DNA of 64,000 bases from Kineosporia mesophila (GTDB taxonomy: Bacteria; Actinomycetota; Actinomycetes; Actinomycetales; Kineosporiaceae). The stretch is from assembly GCF_021129235.1 (NCBI RefSeq), contig NZ_JAJOMA010000013.1, positions 124,001 through 188,000 of the forward strand, read 5' to 3'. Shown here one piece after another: positions 26,796 to 35,020 of this stretch (the first letter of the stretch is position 1; each line of letters starts with the position of its first letter). A program made the position numbers and the translations under genes. The notes beneath the pieces were generated by a model. It saw only the letters and a list, made by a program, of their open reading frames with translations. It made no database searches and was not told the DNA's origin.

Positions 26796-27280
26796 ATGAG
26801 ACGCCGGTCCGTGGTCGTGGCGTCGGTGATCGGTGTCGTTCCGGTGCTCTGGGCGATCGCGTGGTGGCAGCGTCCGGACGGGACCGTCGCCACCGACCGG
26901 ACGCCGCGATCGTTGCCAGCGCTGTGAGCTGGCCCCGGCAGGATTCTGCCGCGCGCCTTCTCAACGCGGTGCTCGACACCCGGGCCGGTCGTTCGGGCGG
27001 GATAGCGGTGGTGAGAGCTGAAGACCTGAAGGCGGGCGCCCGAACGAATCCGATGGCAGAGCTGGTCTTCCACATGCATTCCGACGCGTCGGAGGGTTGG
27101 TTCGGGCAGGTGGATGCCATGGATGCCTGCTATCGGGCGACGTTCAACTACTACGGTGTCATGGGTGAGCCCGGCCGTATCCACTGCCCGGAAGACCTCA
27201 CCCCGCTGAGACCGATCCCGCTGCCACCTCGCGTCGACCCATTTGTGGAGAGCTACCTCCACCCCGAGGACGCGCCGTAA
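26796..27280 (+). pseudogene. Secreted hypothetical protein, frameshifted
   Basis: An N-terminal frame from ATG 26796 gives a good signal peptide (RRRSVVVASVIGVVPVLWAIA) but stops at 26922. A second frame continues from about 26890 with AAIVASAVSWPRQDSAARLLNAVLD, then DASEGWFGQVDAMDACYRATFNYYGVMGEPGRIHCPED to 27280. Joining them needs a one-base shift near 26885-26915. The mature part is not recognised. A separate start at GTG 26924 is possible but lacks a ribosome site. It is the second apparent frameshift within 2 kb. Confidence 0.55.
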
Positions 27281-27323
27281 TCCGGTGGAAGGTCCTGCGG
27301 CCGAGTACGTAACGTCTGTGGAT

Positions 27324-27665
27324 ATGAACACCACGGTGACGCTCTGGCGGCTGACCGGCCCGGCCGAGCTCGAGCTGGTGCGGGAAAGCGGCTGGAAGCG
27401 CTGGCCCCCACGCCTGCCGGACCAGCCCATCTTCTACCCGGTGCTCAACGAGGACTACGCCGTGCGGATCGCCCGGGACTGGAACGTGCCGGCGTCCGGC
27501 GTCGGGCACGTGACCCGGTTCGAGGTCCGCCGCGCGTACCTGGAACGGTTTCCGGTGCATCAGGTGGGAGGCCGGACGATTCTCGAATACTGGATTCCGG
27601 CAGAGGAGCTCGAGGAGTTCAACGACAACATCGTGGGGCTGATCGAGCTCGTGCAGACCTTCTGA
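27324..27665 (+). CDS. ADP-ribosylation/crystallin J1-annotated family protein
   Basis: This 113-residue single-domain protein includes LWRLTGPAELELVRESGWKRWPPRLPDQPIFYPVLNEDYA and VGGRTILEYWIPAEELEEFN. From memory of actinobacterial genomes, this family is commonly labelled ADP-ribosylation/crystallin J1; no biochemical function is established. ATG 27324 was chosen because conserved sequence starts there. It is convergent with the glycosidase gene and shares its terminator. Proximity to the macro-domain gene is suggestive but unproven. Confidence 0.75.
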   Translation: MNTTVTLWRLTGPAELELVRESGWKRWPPRLPDQPIFYPVLNEDYAVRIARDWNVPASGVGHVTRFEVRRAYLERFPVHQVGGRTILEYWIPAEELEEFNDNIVGLIELVQTF

Positions 27666-27677
27666 ACCCAACGACAA

Positions 27678-27717
27678 CCGGCCGTCGAAGCCCTTCAAGG
27701 GAGGCTTCGACGGCCGG
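27678..27717. terminator. Bidirectional 15-bp stem terminator
   Basis: CCGGCCGTCGAAGCC and GGCTTCGACGGCCGG flank a ten-base loop between two convergent genes; each side is within 20 bases of a stop codon. Confidence 0.85.
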
Positions 27718-27736
27718 GCCAGGAGGTCGGTCGAGG

Positions 27737-28846
27737 TCAGCCGGCCGCGCGGTAGGCCTCGCCGGGCTTGGTGACGGAGCCGTCCGGCCGGTACAGGCCG
27801 GTCTCGTCCTGGCCGTTGGTGGAGGTCGGGAAGGCGAACCAGGAGTAGTGCTCGACATAGCTCAGGGTCTCGAGCATCGTCGTCGACGACGTCACGAACT
27901 CGGCCTGGTTCGTGGCCGAGGGGAATTTCTGGGCCCCGGCGGCGAAGTTCATCAGCGAGTACTCGGTCAGCCAGATCGGCTTGCCGTACTTCTGGTGCAC
28001 GGCCTCGATGTACGACTTCAGCTGGGCGGTGGCGTTCGCGCTGCTGAAGTCCGAGCCGTACCAGTGCAGCGTGATGAAGTCGACGTCGTAGCCCTTGGTC
28101 CTGGCGCCGGCCATGAACTTGTCGAGCCACTGCCCGTCCTGGTCGGCACCCCAGGCGACGGCCGGGCTGCCGAGACGCATACCGGTGGCTTCCAGCTGCG
28201 GCCAGAGTTCGAGGGCCTTGTCCACCGTCATGTTCGACTGCTCACCCAGGTCGGGCTCGTTGAAGCCGAGCAGGGTGTTGCCGTTCTTCTGGGCGGTGGC
28301 CAGGTTGGCGCTGGTGACGGAGTCGGCGCCCCAGATCATCGGGACGAAGTCGACGCCGGCGGGGGCACTCACGCCCTGCGGTTCGGGTGACCAGTTGTAG
28401 AACCAGCTGACGCCGGAGTCTTTCAGCGAGGCGGTGATGCCGTCCTGCTTCCAGAGAGCGGCCCCCTTCTTCACGGAGCCGACCGTGTCGGTGCCCGACC
28501 CCGAGCCCGACCCCGTGCTCTTCGTGGGAGTCGGGGTCGGCGCCGCGGTGGGCGTCTTGGTCGCGGCGGCCTTGCGGGCCTTCGCGATCCGGTCCCGCAA
28601 CGCCTTCGCGCGCTTCCGGGCGGCCGCGGCCTTCTTCTTGAGCGCATCTGCGGATGCGGTGGAAGTGGCCGTGCGGGCGGACGAGGTGGGCGTGGCGGCG
28701 GCCTGCGGTAGGTCGGCCGCGACCAGCGAGGTCTGGGCGGCGTTCGCGCCCGACGAGCGCGAACGCAGTCCGAGGTAGCCGAACCCGCCCATGACCAGGG
28801 CGATGGCGGCGATGATTCCGACGAGGCGTTGGTTCCGGCGAGTCAC
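27737..28846 (-). CDS. Exported GH128-like beta-glucanase
   Basis: This 369-residue protein has a signal anchor (residues 7-27, LVGIIAAIALVMGGFGYLG) and a Lys/Arg/Ala helical stretch (~68-95). A Pro/Thr/Ser linker follows, then a C-terminal TIM-barrel glycosidase (~125-369) with candidate acid/base GFNEPDLGEQSN and nucleophile WLTEYSLM. These match the Asl1/Glyco_hydro_cc (GH128) group, whose characterised members cut beta-1,3-glucan. It is probably secreted or anchored and could attack fungal or plant glucan. The Lys/Ala stretch echoes the linker of the exported transglycosylase-like proteins. Confidence 0.85.
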   Translation of the reverse strand: MTRRNQRLVGIIAAIALVMGGFGYLGLRSRSSGANAAQTSLVAADLPQAAATPTSSARTATSTASADALKKKAAAARKRAKALRDRIAKARKAAATKTPTAAPTPTPTKSTGSGSGSGTDTVGSVKKGAALWKQDGITASLKDSGVSWFYNWSPEPQGVSAPAGVDFVPMIWGADSVTSANLATAQKNGNTLLGFNEPDLGEQSNMTVDKALELWPQLEATGMRLGSPAVAWGADQDGQWLDKFMAGARTKGYDVDFITLHWYGSDFSSANATAQLKSYIEAVHQKYGKPIWLTEYSLMNFAAGAQKFPSATNQAEFVTSSTTMLETLSYVEHYSWFAFPTSTNGQDETGLYRPDGSVTKPGEAYRAAG

Positions 28847-28974
28847 GTCGGGAAGCGTAGGAGGGTTCGCGCCAAGCCCGGTGAGGCAAAAGACCTAACG
28901 GTGACCTGAACAGTTCTGCGACCGGGGAAGGCCCGACTGGTGAGCCAGGGGTTCCCCGGTCGTGCAGAATGTGC

Positions 28975-29730
28975 TCAGTGCGCCGAGTATCCGCCGTCGA
29001 CGAGGTGATAGCTGCCGGTGATGAAGCTCGCTGCGTCGGAGGCCAGGAAGGCGACCAGTGCGGCGACCTCGTCCGACGTGCCCAGCCGGCCCAGGGCGTG
29101 CTGGTCGGCCAGGAACTTCTGGGCGTCGGCGTCGAGAGTGGCGTCCACCAGCGGGGTGTGGATGAAGCCGGGACCGACGGCGTTGACCCGGACACCCTGC
29201 GGAGAGTGCTCCAGAGCGGCGTTCTTGGTCAGGCCGAGGAGACCGTGCTTGGTGGTGACGTACGCCGAGTTGTTCGCGATGCCGACCGATCCCAGCACCG
29301 AGGCCATGTTGACGATCGAGCCGCCGCCGTTCGAGATCATCGCCGGGATCTGGGCGTGCAGGCCGTAGAAGACGGCGTTGAGGTTGACCTCGACGACCTT
29401 CTTCCACTTCTCGATGTCGTACTCGGCGATCGGGGCGGGCGGGGCGCCGATGCCGGCGTTGTTCACGGCGATCTTCAGGGGGGCCAGGGCGTTCGCGGCG
29501 TCGACCATCGCCGAGTGCGAGGCGACATCGCTGACGTCACCGACGAAGGCCTGGGCCACGCCACCGGCGGCCTCGATCTCCTTCGTCACCAGGTCGGCGT
29601 GCTCGGCGCTGATGTCCGACACGATGACAGCGGCGCCGTTGGCCGCCAGCAGAAGGGCGATGGCCCGCCCGATGCCGGAACCGGCACCCGTGACGATTGC
29701 CGAACGGCCCGCTACGTCGTAAGTGGCCAT
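28975..29730 (-). CDS. SDR-family oxidoreductase
   Basis: This 251-residue classical short-chain dehydrogenase has the cofactor motif TGAGSGIG near residue 14, NNAGIG near 90, catalytic Ser in NMASVLGSVG and YVTTK (Tyr-x3-Lys) near 157, and a C-terminal SYHLVDGGYSAH typical of the family. Cofactor and substrate are not determined. ATG 29730 has GGAG six bases upstream. It is divergently transcribed from a TetR gene whose likely operator lies between them, so induction by its substrate is probable. Confidence 0.92.
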   Translation of the reverse strand: MATYDVAGRSAIVTGAGSGIGRAIALLLAANGAAVIVSDISAEHADLVTKEIEAAGGVAQAFVGDVSDVASHSAMVDAANALAPLKIAVNNAGIGAPPAPIAEYDIEKWKKVVEVNLNAVFYGLHAQIPAMISNGGGSIVNMASVLGSVGIANNSAYVTTKHGLLGLTKNAALEHSPQGVRVNAVGPGFIHTPLVDATLDADAQKFLADQHALGRLGTSDEVAALVAFLASDAASFITGSYHLVDGGYSAH

Positions 29731-29819
29731 GATGTTCTCCGTCCTCAGGCAAGGGGACGAGCGGCCGGTCCGGGGAGTTCGTTCGCCCCTTGCAATGTGT
29801 TGTGTTGACATCAAGTTAA

Positions 29820-29833
29820 CCGACGACTGTCGG
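29820..29833. promoter_or_regulatory. Candidate TetR operator with TTGACA upstream
   Basis: CCGAC-GACT-GTCGG is a perfect short dyad between the divergent SDR and TetR genes. A TTGACA hexamer at 29805 lies just upstream on the plus strand. The location suits repression of both genes. Confidence 0.45.
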
Positions 29834-29859
29834 ATAGACATTCCCGGGAGGGTTCACGA

Positions 29860-30453
29860 ATGGACGCACGGCAACGCCGGAGCCGCGAGCGGTTGCACCA
29901 GGCCGTGCTCCGGTTGGCTCAGGAGCGCCCCGTCACTCAGGTCAGCGTGTCCGAGCTGGCCAGGGAGGCGGGCGTCCACCGATCGACGTTCTACGAGCAC
30001 GCCTCCTCACCGGACGAGCTGCTGCGTCAGGCCCTGCTGGCCGACCTCGACGAGCTGCGTCAGGGCCTACTGGACGAGACCGGCCGGGACCTGGGTGAGG
30101 TGGTGACCGAGGTGACGGTCGGCGTGATGAGGCATATCGAGCAGAACATCCACATCTACCGGCGTGACCTCGCGTACACGTCGGAGGTCGGTCTGCGCTC
30201 GATGCTGGGCTCGCACTTCCTGCAGTCGAGCCAGCTGCTGCTGACGCTCGCCCGCGTGCGCGTCGAGGTACCGGTCAGCGGTATCCCCGACGAGGTGGCC
30301 GCCGACATCGCCGCCCGGCTGGTGGCCGACGGCACGGTCGGCGCGATCGCGGGCTGGCTGGAACGCCCCGAGCTCGGCATCGACGACTTCATGCGGATCT
30401 ATGTGCAGATGCTTCCGCAGTGGTGGCCGCTGAGCGGTGTGGCCAAGAACTGA
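29860..30453 (+). CDS. TetR/AcrR-family regulator
   Basis: This 197-residue repressor has an N-terminal helix-turn-helix (VSVSELAREAGVHRSTFYEHASSPDELL, residues ~28-56) and a helical C-terminal ligand domain. It probably controls the divergent SDR oxidoreductase and itself. GGGAGG lies about ten bases upstream of ATG 29860. It ends shortly before a TTGAGGACG-family stem. Confidence 0.9.
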   Translation: MDARQRRSRERLHQAVLRLAQERPVTQVSVSELAREAGVHRSTFYEHASSPDELLRQALLADLDELRQGLLDETGRDLGEVVTEVTVGVMRHIEQNIHIYRRDLAYTSEVGLRSMLGSHFLQSSQLLLTLARVRVEVPVSGIPDEVAADIAARLVADGTVGAIAGWLERPELGIDDFMRIYVQMLPQWWPLSGVAKN

Positions 30454-30466
30454 GAAGAACCAGAGA

Positions 30467-30511
30467 TTGAGGACGACGAACAGCCCCGGCCGAGCTGATC
30501 GTCGTCCTCAA
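30467..30511. repeat. TTGAGGACG dyad, copy 2 (terminator between convergent genes)
   Basis: TTGAGGACGACGA and TCGTCGTCCTCAA form perfect 13-base arms with a 19-base spacer, between the convergent TetR and DinB genes. It belongs with the dyads at 17742 and 31372. Confidence 0.8.
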
Positions 30512-30521
30512 GCAGTGAAGG

Positions 30522-31106
30522 TCAGGCGAAGCTGCGGGCGATCTGCTCGATCCGGTCCCGCCGGGCCGCCCGTTCCGCGGCGGTGACGTCGGGCAGGTTG
30601 GTCTTGCCCGGCAGGCGCCCGGCCGAGCCGTCGATGAGCTCGCGCACGATGTCGGCCTGGCCCGCGTGCCGGCCGGTCTCGTAGATCATGTGGATCAGGA
30701 TCCGGTGCAGGGTGACGGTCGTGCTCCCGGGCCGCCACCAGGGCACGGTGCCGGTCGCGTCGAGATCGAGGGCCTCGATGGTGGCGTCCGAATGGGCCTG
30801 GACCCGGCGGTAGAGGTCCCGGATCTGGTCCGGCGTCTCGTCGGCCGTGGCGTACAGGTCGGCGTCGGGCTCGGCGTCCTCGGCCAGGCAGGCGAACGGC
30901 TCGTCGGCGAACGGCCGCCCGAAAACGCTGCCGAAGTAACCGGCTTCCACCATGGCCACGTGTTTGAGAAGTCCCAGCAGATTCGTGCCGGTCGGTACCA
31001 GGGGGCGCCGGAGGTCGCACTCCGACAGGCCCTCCAGCTTCCACAGCAGGGCGTCCCGGGTCTCCTGCAGATATTCGCGCAACTGGCTCTTCGTGTCCCC
31101 TGTCAT
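30522..31106 (-). CDS. DinB/DUF664-family protein (mycothiol transferase-like)
   Basis: This 194-residue four-helix protein has the DinB-fold histidine pattern: LLKHVAMVEAGYFG, AHSDATIEAL and HRILIHMIYETGRHAGQADIVRELIDG, the last giving the His-x3-His metal pair. Actinobacterial members are often mycothiol-dependent transferases, which fits an organism with mshB; the substrate is unknown. ATG 31106 was chosen since the preceding 20 residues of open frame are atypical. It is convergent with the TetR gene. Confidence 0.85.
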   Translation of the reverse strand: MTGDTKSQLREYLQETRDALLWKLEGLSECDLRRPLVPTGTNLLGLLKHVAMVEAGYFGSVFGRPFADEPFACLAEDAEPDADLYATADETPDQIRDLYRRVQAHSDATIEALDLDATGTVPWWRPGSTTVTLHRILIHMIYETGRHAGQADIVRELIDGSAGRLPGKTNLPDVTAAERAARRDRIEQIARSFA

Positions 31107-31218
31107 GCCGCCATCGTGGCAGGCGAGGCGCTCGGCAGCTGGAGTATCTACGCGGGCCATCCTCACCCGTCGTTACTGGCGGGCGGGGCCTGGAGCATCG
31201 GGTGCAGGTCACGCCGGA

Positions 31219-31377
31219 CCAAACGGGGTTCGGGACGCCGCACCCATCGCCGAGACCATCGCAAGGGCGCGACCGGTCACGATTCCCGGCCTGGGCCACG
31301 CGCTGCCGGCGGCGGTGACCGGTCTGCTCGCTGATGCCCTGCTGAGTTTTGTCGCGGAGGTCGACAGGCACAATTGA
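31219..31377 (+). pseudogene. Remnant of an alpha/beta hydrolase C-terminus
   Basis: The frame reads VRDAAPIAETIARARPVTIPGLGHALPAAVTGLLADALLSF, which matches the usual end of alpha/beta hydrolases (catalytic His in GLGHALP). No nucleophile elbow or start is found upstream before the divergent DinB gene, so only the tail remains. It is followed by the terminator at 31372. Confidence 0.45.
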
Positions 31378-31423
31378 GGACGCCGGTGGCCCCCCGAAGG
31401 GGAGCTCACCGGCGTCCTCAATT
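31372..31423. repeat. TTGAGGACG dyad, copy 3 (17-bp stem terminator)
   Basis: AATTGAGGACGCCGGTG and its exact complement flank an 18-base loop. It overlaps the stop of the hydrolase remnant and lies ten bases past the end of the leftward MFS gene, so it can terminate both. Confidence 0.85.
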
Positions 31424-31432
31424 CAGTTCTGC

Positions 31433-32941
31433 CTAGCCGACGTGCACCGCGCCCTCATTGCTGAGTTCGTTGCTGCGCGCGTTGACCATGAGCAGCGTGA
31501 TGATCGTTGCCGTCGCGATGAAGGCCGCGCCGACCCAGAACGCCACGTGGTAGCCGTGGATAGCGGCCTCACTGGCCAGCTGCTGCACATTGCCCGAACC
31601 GGCGTTGTCGGTCATCCAGCTCGTCACGGCGCTCGCGAAAAGCGTGTTCAGGAGCGCGGTACCGAGGGCGCCACCGATCTGCTGGCTGGTGTTCAGCATG
31701 GCGCTGGCAACACCGGCGTCGTGCTCCTCGACCTTGGTCAGCGCAAGGCTGGCCGAGACCACGAAGAACAGGCCCATACCCAGGCTGAGCAGCACCTCGG
31801 CGGGCAGGATCAGCGTGAGCCAGCTGCTGTCGAGGTCGATGCGGGTGAGCAGCGCCAGACCGGCCGTGGCCAGCACGCCGCCGACCACTAGCAGGACCCG
31901 CGGGTTGACCTTCGGCATCAGGCTGCTGGCCACAGTGGCGGACACGATGATGCCGGCGCTGAAGGGCAGGAACGCGAAGCCTGACTTGACCGCGCTGTAG
32001 CCCAGGTTCTGCTGGAAGTAGTACGCCAGGAACAGGAACATCGCGAACAGGCCGGCGCCGATGAGCAGTGACGACGCGTAGGCGGCGCCCCGGTTGCGGT
32101 CGAGCACGACGCGCAGCGGCAGCAGCGGGTGGTGGGTGCGCGTCTCCCAGATCACGAAGCCGACGAGCAGCACGGCCGCGACGACGAGCCAGGTGATCGT
32201 GCTCGTGTCGGTCCAGCCGTCCTTGGCCTCGGCGGCCTGGGTGAAGCCGTAGACCAGCGAGGCGAGGCCACCGCTGACCAGCACCGCACCGGGAACGTCG
32301 TACCGGGTGTCACCGTGGGCCTTGCTCTCGCGCACCACGCTCACGGCGGCGAGCGCGGCGAGCACGGCGATCGGCACGTTGACGAAGAGGCACCAGCGCC
32401 AGCTCACGTACTCGGTGAGCACGCCGCCGAGGATCAGGCCGATCGCGGCGCCACCACCGGAGATCGCACCGTAGACACCGAACGCGCGAGCGCGCTCCTT
32501 GGCGTCGGTGAAGCTCACCTGAAGCAGCGAAAGTGCAGCCGGGGCAAGGAGAGCGGCGAAGACACCCTGGAGGGCGCGGGCGCCGAACAGCATCACGTCG
32601 TTGGTCGCGGCGCCACCGAGGGCCGAGGCGACCGCGAAGCCGATCAGGCCGATCAGGAAGATCCGCTTACGGCCGGTGTAGTCGGCGATGCGGCCACCGA
32701 GCAGCAGCAGGCCACCGAAGGCCAGCGTGTACGCGGTGACGACCCACTGGCGGTTGGCGTCACTGATGGCGAGGTCGGCCTGGGCCGAGGGCAGGGCGAT
32801 GTTGACGATGGACGCGTCGAGCACGACCATCAGCTGGGCGATGGCGATGATCCCGAGGGCCCACCATCTGCGGGGATCCGGTTCGCCGTCGAGTGCGCTG
32901 CCCTGAGAGGGCGCGCGGTCGACGCTTTCTACAGACGCCAT
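31433..32941 (-). CDS. MFS multidrug exporter, DHA2 (14-TM) type
   Basis: This 502-residue membrane antiporter of the EmrB/QacA family has motif A GGRIADYTGRKRIFLIG, motif C GAISGGGAAIGLILGGVL and NIALPSAQADL after the first membrane helix with LDASIVN. It is predicted to export hydrophobic compounds using the proton gradient. ATG 32941 has AGGA five bases upstream. A divergent TetR gene and a set of repeated operator half-sites between them indicate substrate-inducible expression. Confidence 0.93.
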   Translation of the reverse strand: MASVESVDRAPSQGSALDGEPDPRRWWALGIIAIAQLMVVLDASIVNIALPSAQADLAISDANRQWVVTAYTLAFGGLLLLGGRIADYTGRKRIFLIGLIGFAVASALGGAATNDVMLFGARALQGVFAALLAPAALSLLQVSFTDAKERARAFGVYGAISGGGAAIGLILGGVLTEYVSWRWCLFVNVPIAVLAALAAVSVVRESKAHGDTRYDVPGAVLVSGGLASLVYGFTQAAEAKDGWTDTSTITWLVVAAVLLVGFVIWETRTHHPLLPLRVVLDRNRGAAYASSLLIGAGLFAMFLFLAYYFQQNLGYSAVKSGFAFLPFSAGIIVSATVASSLMPKVNPRVLLVVGGVLATAGLALLTRIDLDSSWLTLILPAEVLLSLGMGLFFVVSASLALTKVEEHDAGVASAMLNTSQQIGGALGTALLNTLFASAVTSWMTDNAGSGNVQQLASEAAIHGYHVAFWVGAAFIATATIITLLMVNARSNELSNEGAVHVG

Positions 32942-33003
32942 GAGGGTCCTGTTCTGGGGAGAAAGTCTGTGTTCCGCAGGCGGGCTCGCCAGCCGCGCGG
33001 AAT

Positions 33004-33091
33004 AAGTGGAGAGAGATCTCAACTTTGAGAACACAGAGACCTTACCCCGGAAGTGGAGAGCTCTGTCAACTTAGAAATGAACTCTCCACTT
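33004..33091. promoter_or_regulatory. TetR operator cluster: three AAGTGGAGAG boxes
   Basis: AAGTGGAGAG occurs at 33004-33013 and 33051-33060, and its exact complement CTCTCCACTT at 33082-33091. The last two form a perfect inverted repeat with a 21-base spacer. All lie between the divergent MFS exporter and TetR genes. A TACACT hexamer at 33117-33122, nine bases before the GTG start, could be the -10 of a leaderless TetR transcript. Confidence 0.75.
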
Positions 33092-33130
33092 ATCTCGCCT
33101 GAATGGGCGGTCCCGCGTACACTGGGCCTC

Positions 33131-33799
33131 GTGGTCGTAGAGCGGACGCAGATCTGCCGGCCGCTGCGGAAAGATGCCGAGCGCAACCGCCAGCGGATCC
33201 TCCAGGCTGCGCGCATCCTGGTCGCCCAGCACGGGCTGGGGGTCAGTCACGACCAGCTCGCCGAGGCGGCCGATGTCGCCGTGGGCACGGTCTACCGGCG
33301 CTTCCCCGACAAGGACTCGCTGCTCGAGGCCCTGTTCGTGGACGAGATGGACCAGGTGATGCGGATCGCCCGGGCGGCTCTCGAGAACCCGGACCCGTGG
33401 CAGGGGCTCGTCTGCTTCGTCACCCAGTCGCTGGAGCTCCAGGCCGGCAACCGGGGGCTCAAAGAGTTCCTGATGCACAACGTCACCAGCGACGCCATGT
33501 CGGCCTGCCGGGCCGACCTGATACCGATGCTCGACCGGATCGTGGCCCGGGCCCGCGAGGCCGGGGTCGTGCGCCCCGAGGTCACCACCTACGACCTGGG
33601 CATGATCCCGCTGATGCTCGGCCCGGTGATGGACGGCTGCCGGGCGGTGCAGCCCGACCTCTGGCGGCGACCGCTCGAGATCGTCCTGGAAGGTCTGCGG
33701 GCCTGCCCCGAACGTGACCGGCTACCGGCGGCGGAGCTCGACACCGACGGTTTCCTCGAGGTCATGCGCTGCGCCCACGTCTCGACCAGTAGACGCTAG
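33131..33799 (+). CDS. TetR-family regulator of the MFS exporter
   Basis: This 222-residue repressor has a helix-turn-helix (VSHDQLAEAADVAVGTVYRRFPDKDSLLEALF, residues ~38-70) and an effector domain. GTG 33131 was chosen because the basic stretch RPLRKDAERNRQRILQAAR that begins TetR proteins follows; upstream codons overlap the operator boxes. It is divergent from the exporter it most likely represses. Confidence 0.88.
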   Translation: MVVERTQICRPLRKDAERNRQRILQAARILVAQHGLGVSHDQLAEAADVAVGTVYRRFPDKDSLLEALFVDEMDQVMRIARAALENPDPWQGLVCFVTQSLELQAGNRGLKEFLMHNVTSDAMSACRADLIPMLDRIVARAREAGVVRPEVTTYDLGMIPLMLGPVMDGCRAVQPDLWRRPLEIVLEGLRACPERDRLPAAELDTDGFLEVMRCAHVSTSRR

Positions 33800-33814
33800 G
33801 TAGTCGCCGCCGGC

Positions 33815-35020
33815 TCAGCGACTGACGAACTCGCGGATCCCGGCCAGCAGACGGTTCACGTCGTCGTCGTTGTTGTACGCGGTCAGGCTGATGCGGAGGC
33901 CGCCGGCCGCGCCCAGTCCGAGGTGCCGGGCCGGTTCGTACGCATAGAAGGAACCGGCCGGGACGTTGACGCCGCGGTCGGCGAGGAACGGGTACGCGTC
34001 CGCGGCCTCGTGCTCCTCGAAGGTCAGCAGCAGGGTGGGGGTGCGCCTGCCCGCCCGCGACCACACGGTGATGCCGCCGATCTCGTTCAGCCCGGCCTCG
34101 ATCTTCGCCCGCAGCGCGTCTTCGTGGGCCGCCGTCGCGTTCATCGCGGCGACGAGCCGGTCGCGGCGGTGCCCGGAGGCGTCCGGGGCCAGGCCGGCGA
34201 TGAAGTCGATCGCGGCCGTGACCCCGGCCATCAGCTCGTAGGGCAGCGTGCCCAGCTCGAACCGCTCGGGCACCGAGTCGCTGGAGGGCAGCAGCTTGTC
34301 GGGGTGCAGCTCGGCCAGCAGTTCCGGCGCGGCCGCGACCACGCCGCAGTGCGGGCCGAAGAACTTGTACGGCGAGCAGGCCAGGAAGTCCGCGCCGAGC
34401 CCGGGCAGCGACACCGGGGCGTGGGCGGCCAGGTGCACGGCGTCGACGTAGAACAGCGCGCCGGTGGTCGAGTGCACCAGATCGGCGATCGGCCGCAGGG
34501 CGGGCCGGGTGCCGATCAGGTTGGACGCACCGGTCAGGGCGACCAGGCGGGTCTTCTCCGAGAGCTGCTCGCGCACGTGGTCGAGGGTGAGTTCACCGGT
34601 GGCCGGGTCGAAGTCGATCCAGCGCACGGTGACGCCCGCGGCCTGCGCCGCGATCACCCAGGGCCGCACGTTCGCGTCGTGGTCGAGACGGCTGAGCACC
34701 ACCTCGTCACCCGGCCGCCAGGTCTTGGCCAGGGTGCGGGAGAAGTCGAAGGTCAGCTGGGTCATGCTGCGCCCGAACACCACGCCGCCCGGATCGGCCT
34801 CCAGCAGGTCGGCCAGGGCGCCCCGGGCCCGGGTGACCACCTCTTCGGCACGGCGCTCGGCGGCCGTGACGGTGTTCCGGTTGGAGATGTCGGACAGCAG
34901 GGTGACGCGGATGGCGTCACCGACCACGTCGGCGGTCTGTGTGCCGCCGGCCCCGTCGAAGTGGGCCGCCCCCTCGGCCAGGGCGGGGAAGTGGGAGCGG
35001 AGAACGTCGACGTCAAGCAT
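33815..35020 (-). CDS. Cysteine desulfurase-like class V aminotransferase
   Basis: This 401-residue PLP enzyme has the fold of cysteine desulfurases and resembles the TIGR01976 group. The PLP lysine is in CSPYKFFGPHCG near residue 220; DHDANVRPW and FYVDAVHLAAHAPV supply the cofactor His/Asp. No mobile catalytic Cys loop of the IscS type is evident, so sulfur transfer is not assured. The start ATG abuts the stop of the small upstream gene with no intervening base, indicating translational coupling. Confidence 0.85.
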   Translation of the reverse strand: MLDVDVLRSHFPALAEGAAHFDGAGGTQTADVVGDAIRVTLLSDISNRNTVTAAERRAEEVVTRARGALADLLEADPGGVVFGRSMTQLTFDFSRTLAKTWRPGDEVVLSRLDHDANVRPWVIAAQAAGVTVRWIDFDPATGELTLDHVREQLSEKTRLVALTGASNLIGTRPALRPIADLVHSTTGALFYVDAVHLAAHAPVSLPGLGADFLACSPYKFFGPHCGVVAAAPELLAELHPDKLLPSSDSVPERFELGTLPYELMAGVTAAIDFIAGLAPDASGHRRDRLVAAMNATAAHEDALRAKIEAGLNEIGGITVWSRAGRRTPTLLLTFEEHEAADAYPFLADRGVNVPAGSFYAYEPARHLGLGAAGGLRISLTAYNNDDDVNRLLAGIREFVSR

